Below are positions 58,291 through 64,000 of a stretch of DNA of 64,000 bases, in pieces (the first letter of the stretch is position 1; each line of letters begins with the position of its first letter). The DNA lies in NCBI RefSeq assembly GCF_900112185.1, contig NZ_FOKP01000014.1, forward strand, positions 89,036 through 153,035. The letters run 5' to 3'. Source of the DNA: Allobosea sp. CRIB-10 (lineage in GTDB: Bacteria; Pseudomonadota; Alphaproteobacteria; Rhizobiales; Beijerinckiaceae). The notes beneath the pieces were generated by a model. The model saw only the letters and a list, made by a program, of their open reading frames with translations. It ran no database searches and was not told the origin of the DNA. Made by a program: the position numbers and the translations under genes.

Positions 58291-61200
58291 CTACTCCGCC
58301 GCCCGTGGCATCGCCAATGCCTCGGCCGAGCCGTCGCGCAAGCGCTTGAGCAATTCCGCCTCCTCGGCCTTGGCGGCGGTGAGATGGCGCTCCTTGACGT
58401 GGCCGAAGCCGCGGATCTTTTCCGGGATCGCGGCGAGGGCGACGCAGAGCGCATGGTTCTGCGGCGAGAGCTTGCCGAGGATCTCGGCGACCAGCGCCTC
58501 GTAATCGGCGATCAGCTTGCGCTCGGTCCTGCGCTCCTGGGTGTAGCCGAAGACGTCGAAAGCTGTGCCGCGCAGGCCCTTCAGCTTCGCCAGCATGCCG
58601 AAGGCGCCCAGCATCCACGGCCCGAAACTCATCTTGCGGGCTAAGCCGGTATTGGGATCGCGCTTGTGCAGCAATGGCGGGGCGAGGTGGAATTCGAGGC
58701 GCAAGGGCTCGCCGGAGGTGCTGTCCTTCTCGAAGGTCGCGGCGAGCTGCCTGCGGAAGGCTCCGTCGCTGTAGAGCCGGGCGACCTCGTACTCGTCCTT
58801 ATAGGCCATCAGCTTGAAGAGATAGCGCGCGACGCTCTCGGCCAGCGCGCTCTGGCCGGGGACGTGGCTCGCTTCCTTGGCGCGGACCTTCTCGACGAGG
58901 TCACGATAGCGCGCCGCATAGGCGGCGTTCTGGTAGCCGGTGAGGAAGTCTACGCGGCGGGCGATGATCTCGTCGAGGCTCTGCGAGATCTGGCGCGCCT
59001 CGGTCGGCGCTTTGGCCTCGGCGAGCGCCGCGAGCAGGGCCGCCGGGTCATGCGCGGCGCGGCGGCCGAGCTCGAAGGCCTGCTTGTTCATAGCCACGGC
59101 CTCGCCGTTGAGCTCGATCGCCCGCAGCAGCGAGGCTCGCGACAGCGGCACCGCGCCGAACTGCCAGGCGTAGCCGAGCATGAACATGTTGGCGGCGATG
59201 GCATTGCCGAGGAAGGTGGTGGCGGCTGCCGTGGCATCGACGAGATGGGTCTGCTCGCGCCCCGCGGCCGAGACGATCGATCGCTTCAGCCGCTCGGTCG
59301 GCAGCGAGAAATCGGCGTTGCGGGTGAAATCGCCGGGCATCGCCTCGGCAGTGTTGACGACCACGGCCGAGCGGCCCTGGCGGATCGCGCCCAGCACCTT
59401 CTTCGAGCCGGTGACGGTGAGGTCGCAGCCGAGCACGAGATCGGCCTGGCCGGCGGCGACGCGGATGGCGTGGATCTCCTCCGGCGTCGGCGCGAGGCGG
59501 ACATGGCTGAAGACCGCGCCGCCCTTCTGGGCGAGGCCGGCCATGTCGATCATGCCGCAGCCCTTGCCTTCGAGATGGGCGGCCATGCCGAGGATCGCGC
59601 CGATGGTGACGACGCCGGTGCCGCCGACCCCGGTGACGACAACAGCGAAGTTGCGGTCGAGCGCCGGGACCTTGGGCTCGGGCAGGTCACCGGCGCCGAG
59701 CGCCGAGGCATCCGTCGTGCGCGGCTCCGCCTTCTTCGGCCGCGCGCCATGCACGGTGACGAAGGAGGGGCAAAAGCCCTTCACGCAGGAGAAGTCCTTG
59801 TTGCAGTTCGACTGGTCGATCTGGCGCTTGCGGCCGAATTCGGTCTCGAGCGGCTGCACCGAGACGCAGTTCGACTTCACCCCGCAATCGCCGCAGCCCT
59901 CGCAGACCAGCTCGTTGACGATGACGCGCTTGTCCGGGTCGGGATAGGCGCCGCGCTTGCGCCGGCGGCGCTTCTCGGTGGCGCAGGTCTGGTCGTAGAG
60001 CAGCAGCGAAACGCCTGACGCGGTCGCGAGCTCGCGCTGGACGGCGTCGAGAGCGTCGCGATGGTGCAGGGTGGTGCCCGGCGGCCAGAGCGTGCCGGCC
60101 GGGTACTTGTCGGGATCGTCCGAGACCACCGCGATGCGGGCGACACCCTCGGCCGCGACCTGGCGCGCCATCTGGTCGGGCGACAGGTGCCCTTCCGCCT
60201 GCTGGCCGCCGGTCATCGCGACGGCGTCGTTGTAGAGCAGCTTGTAGGTGATGTTGACGCCCGACGCGACGGCCCAGCGGATCGCGAGCGAGCCGGAATG
60301 GGTATAGGTGCCGTCGCCGAGATTCTGGAAGACGTGGCCGCGTTTCGAGAACGGCGCCTCGCCGACCCAGTTGGCGCCTTCGCCGCCCATCTGGGTGAAG
60401 CCGGTAGTGTCGCGGTCCATCCACTGCACCATGTAGTGACAGCCGATGCCGGCATAGGCGCGCGAGCCCTCGGGCACGACGGTCGAGGAATTGTGCGGGC
60501 AGCCCGAGCAGAAATAGGGCGTCCGCTTGGCGACTTCGATCGCCTCGGCGAGACGGCCCTGAGCCGCGGCGATCTCTTCCAGCCGACCGCGCAAGGCGGG
60601 ATCGTCGCGGTACTGCAGCAGGCGGGCGCCGAGCGCGATGGCGATGTCGTTGGGATCGAGCGCGCCATGGACCGGGAAGAGCCATTCGCCCTGCTCGTCC
60701 TTCTTGCCGATCACCATCGGCTGGTGGGCGGTGCCGTAAAGCTCCTCGCGCAGCTGCACCTCGATCAGCGAGCGCTTCTCCTCGACGACCATGACGAGGT
60801 CGAGACCTCTAGCGAAATCCTTCAGCTCCTGCGGATCGAGCGGCCAGGGGCAGGCGATCTTGAACAGCCGGATGCCGAGATCATTGGCGCGGACCTCGTC
60901 GAGGCCGAGCTCCTCCAGCGCCTGGCGCACGTCGAGATAGGATTTGCCGACTGTGATGATGCCGATGCGCGGCGCCTGCCCGCCCGAGAGCATGGTCTGG
61001 TTGAGCTTGTTGGCGCGCAGATAGGCGAGGATCGCGGCGCGCTTGTGCAGGTGCAGCCGCTTTTCCTGGTCGAGGAAGTCGAGCTCGCGGCGGATGCTGA
61101 GGCCGCCCGGCGGCATGACGAAGTCGTCGGGGGTGGCGATGCTGACCCGCTCGACCGAACCGTCGACCGAGGCCGTCGATTCGATGTTGTCCTTGACGCA

Positions 61201-61845
61201 TTTGAGGCCGACCCAGACGCCGGCGAAGCGCGAGAGCGCGAAGCCGTGCAGGGAATAGTCCATGATCTCCTGGACGCCGGCCGGATTGAGGATCGGCATC
61301 ATCCGGTCGACCAGCACGAACTCGGTCTGGTGGGCGTTGGTCGAGGATTCGGCGGTGTGGTCGTCGCCCATCAGGCAGAGCACGCCGCCATGGCGCGAGG
61401 TGCCGGCCATGTTGCCATGGCGGAAGACGTCGCCGGTGCGGTCGACGCCCGGGCCCTTGCCGTACCAGAGCGCGAAAACGCCGTCATACTTGCCCTCGCC
61501 GGAGAGCTCGGCCTGCTGCGTGCCCCAGATCGCGGTGGCGGCGAGGTCCTCGTTGAGGCCGGGCTGGAACACGATGTTGGCGGGCTTCAGCTGCTTGGCG
61601 GCACGGGCGAGCTGCTGGTCGAGCCCGCCGAGCGGCGAGCCGCGATAGCCGGAGACGAAGCCGGCTGTATTCAGCCCGGCGCGCCGGTCGCGTTCGTGCT
61701 GGACCAGCAGCATGCGGGCGATGGCCTGCGTGCCGGTCAGGAAGATCTGCTGCTTGGAGAGGTCGTATTTGTCGTCGAGGGCGACGGCCCTCAGTTCGGG
61801 CTCGCCGGCTGCGGCGCCTTGCGAAGTCTGCTGCGTACCGGCCAT
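58291..61845 (-). CDS. Indolepyruvate ferredoxin oxidoreductase, fused alpha-beta type
   Basis: A 1184-aa fused 2-oxoacid:ferredoxin oxidoreductase that converts arylpyruvates to aryl-acetyl-CoA. The order is an N-terminal pyrimidine-binding domain (SGYRGSPLGGLDQQL), a thiamine-diphosphate domain with FCSGCPHNSST and GGEGANWVGEAPF, a cysteine-rich cluster region (CEGCGDCGVKSNC, then CNKDFSCVKGFCPSF) at about residues 640-700, and a gamma-like domain (VTGVGGTGVVTIGAILGMAA). ATG 61845 has GGGAGGTC upstream; the frame extends to 61872. It could link aromatic amino acid breakdown with the CoA-ligase cluster. Confidence 0.92.
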   Translation of the reverse strand: MAGTQQTSQGAAAGEPELRAVALDDKYDLSKQQIFLTGTQAIARMLLVQHERDRRAGLNTAGFVSGYRGSPLGGLDQQLARAAKQLKPANIVFQPGLNEDLAATAIWGTQQAELSGEGKYDGVFALWYGKGPGVDRTGDVFRHGNMAGTSRHGGVLCLMGDDHTAESSTNAHQTEFVLVDRMMPILNPAGVQEIMDYSLHGFALSRFAGVWVGLKCVKDNIESTASVDGSVERVSIATPDDFVMPPGGLSIRRELDFLDQEKRLHLHKRAAILAYLRANKLNQTMLSGGQAPRIGIITVGKSYLDVRQALEELGLDEVRANDLGIRLFKIACPWPLDPQELKDFARGLDLVMVVEEKRSLIEVQLREELYGTAHQPMVIGKKDEQGEWLFPVHGALDPNDIAIALGARLLQYRDDPALRGRLEEIAAAQGRLAEAIEVAKRTPYFCSGCPHNSSTVVPEGSRAYAGIGCHYMVQWMDRDTTGFTQMGGEGANWVGEAPFSKRGHVFQNLGDGTYTHSGSLAIRWAVASGVNITYKLLYNDAVAMTGGQQAEGHLSPDQMARQVAAEGVARIAVVSDDPDKYPAGTLWPPGTTLHHRDALDAVQRELATASGVSLLLYDQTCATEKRRRRKRGAYPDPDKRVIVNELVCEGCGDCGVKSNCVSVQPLETEFGRKRQIDQSNCNKDFSCVKGFCPSFVTVHGARPKKAEPRTTDASALGAGDLPEPKVPALDRNFAVVVTGVGGTGVVTIGAILGMAAHLEGKGCGMIDMAGLAQKGGAVFSHVRLAPTPEEIHAIRVAAGQADLVLGCDLTVTGSKKVLGAIRQGRSAVVVNTAEAMPGDFTRNADFSLPTERLKRSIVSAAGREQTHLVDATAAATTFLGNAIAANMFMLGYAWQFGAVPLSRASLLRAIELNGEAVAMNKQAFELGRRAAHDPAALLAALAEAKAPTEARQISQSLDEIIARRVDFLTGYQNAAYAARYRDLVEKVRAKEASHVPGQSALAESVARYLFKLMAYKDEYEVARLYSDGAFRRQLAATFEKDSTSGEPLRLEFHLAPPLLHKRDPNTGLARKMSFGPWMLGAFGMLAKLKGLRGTAFDVFGYTQERRTERKLIADYEALVAEILGKLSPQNHALCVALAAIPEKIRGFGHVKERHLTAAKAEEAELLKRLRDGSAEALAMPRAAE

Positions 61846-61953
61846 GGCCGACCTCCCGACGATCGCACTCAAATCGACTATAGGGACCGGTAGCGCCGGT
61901 CTCCAATTCGTTATTACGTCAGCAAGGCTGTCATACCCGGCGTGATATCGTCA

Positions 61954-61971
61954 AATCACCCTGGGGTGATT
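61954..61971. promoter_or_regulatory. Perfect palindrome in the oxidoreductase / DUF1007-NicO divergent gap
   Basis: AATCACCC-TG-GGGTGATT is an exact 18-bp palindrome located about 110 bp before the oxidoreductase start and about 153 bp before the DUF1007 start. The ACCC...GGGT core is like sites of metal-sensing RcnR/CsoR-family repressors, which would suit a nickel/cobalt exporter gene. The bound regulator is unknown and no such gene is in the window. The remaining 61846-62124 gap shows no gene or riboswitch. Confidence 0.5.
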
Positions 61972-62124
61972 CCAGAGTGGCGGAGACGGATGTGCCGCGA
62001 TTTGGCCGCCTTTGCGGGCGATGCCGGCAGGGCCTCCGGCACGAGATTGCGAGGGTAGGCGCGGCGAGCGCGCTTTTGTATGAAGGCTCGGCCGGATTCG
62101 CCGCAGATTCGAGGAAATTGCCGC

Positions 62125-62775
62125 GTGCCGCGATACTCGACGCTCCCGACGCTGTTCGCCGCCGTTGCCAGCTTGCTCGGCCTCGCTTTGCCGGCGCTGG
62201 CGCACCCGCACGTCTTCGTGACCTCGCGCACCGAGATTCTCTATGACGCTAGCGGCGCCGTGAAGGCATTGCGCCATCGCTGGAGCTTCGACGAGGCCTA
62301 TTCGGCCTATATGGTCCAGGGCCTCGACAAGAACGGCGACGGCAAGCTGACCTCGGACGAATTGGCCGAGCTCGCCAAGGTCAACATGGAATCGCTGCCG
62401 GATGTCGGCTTCTTCACCATCGCCAAGGCGAACGGCAAGGCGCAGGAATTCGGCACGCCGAGCGGAGAGTCGCTCTCCTATGAGAACAAGATTCTGACGC
62501 TGACCTATACGCTGCCGCTGAAGACGCCGGCCACGGCCAATCGATCCTTCGGCATCGAGATCGGCGATCCAACCTATTTCGTCGCCTTCGAGATCGGCGA
62601 GGAGGCTGATGCCGTCGCAGCGCGCGATGCGCCCAAGGGCTGCATCGTCCGGATCATGCGCCCGCCCAAGCTCGACTCTGCGACGCAGCAGCGTCTGGCG
62701 CAGGAGGACATCACCGCGACGCCTGACATGAGCGCCTATCAGGTCACCACCCGGGCGCTGGTGGCATGTCCCTGA
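62125..62775 (+). CDS. DUF1007 exported protein (metal transport partner)
   Basis: A 216-aa periplasmic protein. The GTG at 62125 has GAGGAAAT about nine bases upstream and gives a clean signal peptide ending LGLALPALAHP; the ATG at 62080 would put 15 extra residues before it. The mature part starts HPHVFVTSRTEILYD as DUF1007 proteins do, and includes HRWSFDEAYSAYM and an EF-hand-like DKNGDGKLTSDE. DUF1007 proteins are encoded with NicO permeases and probably assist nickel, cobalt or zinc movement. The end overlaps the permease gene by 10 bases. Confidence 0.85.
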   Translation: MPRYSTLPTLFAAVASLLGLALPALAHPHVFVTSRTEILYDASGAVKALRHRWSFDEAYSAYMVQGLDKNGDGKLTSDELAELAKVNMESLPDVGFFTIAKANGKAQEFGTPSGESLSYENKILTLTYTLPLKTPATANRSFGIEIGDPTYFVAFEIGEEADAVAARDAPKGCIVRIMRPPKLDSATQQRLAQEDITATPDMSAYQVTTRALVACP

Positions 62776-63782
62776 GCGCTCCCGCCGCGCCGGGCCTGCC
62801 GCTCTGGCCGCGTCGGCTGCTGGTCGCGCTGCTGGCGCTGGCTTTGGTCGCCGGCGCGCTCGGGCTGATCGCCTGGGTTGCCAGCCTCTATTTCCCGCCG
62901 CCGCCTCCGCCACCGCGTAATCCGTTCGGCACGGCGCTGCCGCGCGAGGCGTTACCGGCGACGACGGGCATCGGTGCGATCATCCTCGCCTGGCAGTCGA
63001 GCTTCTATCGCGAGCTGACCGCGACGCTGAAGGCGATCGCGCAATCGCCGGCGGCGCTGCCCGGCCTGCTCGGGCTCGCCTTCGCCTATGGCGTCTTCCA
63101 CGCTGCCGGGCCCGGCCACGGTAAGGCGGTGATCTCCGGCTATATCGTCGCCGACAACCGCAACCTGAAGCGCGGGCTTGGGCTTAGCTTCGCGGCGGCA
63201 ATCGTACAGGCGCTGGTGGCGATCGCGCTGGTCGGCACACTGACGCTGTCGCTCAACGCGACCGCCAAGACCATGGCTTCGACCACCTTCGTGATCGAAC
63301 AGGGAAGCTTTGCGCTGGTGGCGCTGGTCGGGCTCTATGTGCTCTGGCGCAAGGCCGGCAGCCTCGTCGCGCTCGGCGGCAGCGCGGTGCATGACCCCGC
63401 AACCTGCGACCATGTCCATATGCCGGGAGCGGATGAGGTCTCGCGCCTGCGCTCCGTCCGCGAGATGGCCGGCGTCGTGCTGGCGGCGGGCCTGCGCCCC
63501 TGTGCGGGCGCGCTGATCATCCTCGTCTTCGCCAATGCGCAGGGCCTGCTCTGGGCCGGCATCGCCGCCACCTTCGCCATGGCGCTCGGCACGGCGCTGA
63601 CCACCGGGGCGCTGGCGGCGCTGGCGGTGTTCTTCAAGTTCGCGGCCCTACGCTTCGCCGGCGGCGGCTCGTTGAAGGGAACTCGGATTATCGCCGGGCT
63701 CGAAGTGCTGGCGGCGGCCTTCGTCGCGGTGCTGGGCGCGGCGCTGTTCTTCGGCCTCTGGGCGGCCGGGCAAGGGAGTTAG
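62766..63782 (+). CDS. Nickel/cobalt transporter, NicO/RcnA family
   Basis: A 338-aa membrane protein with six to seven helices. FHAAGPGHGKAVISGYIVAD holds the conserved HxxGPGHGK motif, and VVLAAGLRPCAGALIILVFA is the second family signature. A Pro-rich stretch (FPPPPPPPRNPF) lies in the first periplasmic segment, and a cytoplasmic loop has HDPATCDHVHMPGADE, with His and Cys able to bind metal. NicO/RcnA proteins export Ni2+/Co2+, though some import. The gene overlaps the DUF1007 gene, so the two are coupled. Confidence 0.88.
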   Translation: MSLSAPAAPGLPLWPRRLLVALLALALVAGALGLIAWVASLYFPPPPPPPRNPFGTALPREALPATTGIGAIILAWQSSFYRELTATLKAIAQSPAALPGLLGLAFAYGVFHAAGPGHGKAVISGYIVADNRNLKRGLGLSFAAAIVQALVAIALVGTLTLSLNATAKTMASTTFVIEQGSFALVALVGLYVLWRKAGSLVALGGSAVHDPATCDHVHMPGADEVSRLRSVREMAGVVLAAGLRPCAGALIILVFANAQGLLWAGIAATFAMALGTALTTGALAALAVFFKFAALRFAGGGSLKGTRIIAGLEVLAAAFVAVLGAALFFGLWAAGQGS

Positions 63783-63786
63783 GCTT

Positions 63787-63918
63787 CCTTCTCCCCTCGG
63801 GGGAGAAGGTGCCGGCAGGCGGATGAGGGCGGTACGACTGGGTGAACGAAAAGAGCCGTTTGCGCAGCCCTTCCCTCATCCGTCAGCGCTTCGCGCTGCC
63901 ACCTTCTCCCCCGAGGGA
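63787..63918. repeat. Intergenic repeat, family D, copy after the NicO gene
   Basis: It has the same plan as 44499-44633: the ends CCTTCTCCCCTCGGGGGAGAAGGT and its inverse ACCTTCTCCCCCGAGGG flank GGATGAGGG, its inverse CCCTCATCC, and CAGCGCTTCGCGCTG. It begins 5 bases after the permease stop, where a terminator is expected. The last 80 bases of the window show no gene. Confidence 0.72.
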
Positions 63919-64000
63919 TTTCTCTGCGAAAGGGTTCTGGCTTTGAGGTTTGATTGCTGATTCAGTTGGCCTGATCGGAGCGGGATGATCGGCATGTCGG

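Noticed and set aside
60061..61893. Plus-strand 610-codon frame opposite the indolepyruvate oxidoreductase
   Set aside because: It is antisense to a well-supported fused oxidoreductase, with no ribosome site or domain.
61846..62124. Cobalamin riboswitch ahead of the NicO-type transporter
   Set aside because: No B12-box-like sequence was found; GCCGGCAGGGCCTCCGGCAC is a plain GC-rich hairpin.

Overview
The window is GC-rich and densely coded. It looks like a chromosomal segment of an alphaproteobacterium of the order Hyphomicrobiales (Rhizobiales), probably close to Bosea. That placement is inference. It rests on the C-P lyase gene set, a rhizobial-type heme-uptake locus (hmuTUV with hmuQ and hutX), gene content such as DUF2853 and DUF1007-NicO, and several intergenic repeat families of a kind I recognise from this order. 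I see no rRNA, tRNA, CRISPR array, insertion sequence or prophage.

Layout. (1) 1-7353: a plus-strand C-P lyase operon phnGHIJKLM, followed by a 2H-phosphoesterase-like protein (DUF1045) and a hexapeptide acyltransferase. Operator-like sites lie upstream. phnF, phnN and phnCDE are not in the window. (2) 7367-10600 (minus): an outer-membrane beta-barrel protein, then a two-gene unit of a 68-aa helical protein and a fusion of an N-terminal zeta-toxin kinase to a C-terminal PAAR spike domain. (3) 10.8-16.2 kb: kdsD, a LysR regulator, sugE/gdx, a DUF606 transporter, a glutathione transferase and serA. (4) 16.3-20.3 kb: heme import (hmuTUV, minus), divergent from heme handling (hmuQ-like monooxygenase and hutX, plus). 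(5) 20.5-28.7 kb: flippase-like protein, tyrosine phosphatase, ppa, galU, galE, a lytic transglycosylase and a DUF459 SGNH protein, mostly envelope and polysaccharide functions. (6) 28.9-41.7 kb: AlkX-type glycosylase, globin-coupled chemoreceptor, cyclopropane fatty acid synthase, small proteins, L,D-transpeptidase, NfeD-SPFH pair, a MarR regulator divergent from an alpha/beta hydrolase with tandem operators between them, hemH, a 5'-nucleotidase-like protein and ung. (7) 41.7-51.1 kb (minus): acyl-CoA synthetase, livG, livH, livM, livK, livF, a zinc metallopeptidase and a PaaK-like CoA ligase, which looks like import and CoA activation of an organic (perhaps aromatic) acid. (8) 51.3-58.2 kb: small secreted protein, EF-hand protein, PAT-type acetyltransferase, an Orn/Lys/Arg decarboxylase gene cut by a single in-frame TAG, a lipoprotein, a Crp/Fnr regulator and a LysE exporter. 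(9) 58.3-63.8 kb: a fused indolepyruvate ferredoxin oxidoreductase, divergent from a DUF1007-NicO nickel/cobalt transport pair.

The most unusual items are the reversed toxin-PAAR fusion with its small upstream partner, the amber-interrupted decarboxylase, a three-stem intergenic repeat present three times, a second repeat family whose edge supplies or coincides with the stop codon of three genes, and the two-site MarR operator. Everything here was read by eye. No alignment or database search was run, so family names come from recognised motifs and length.
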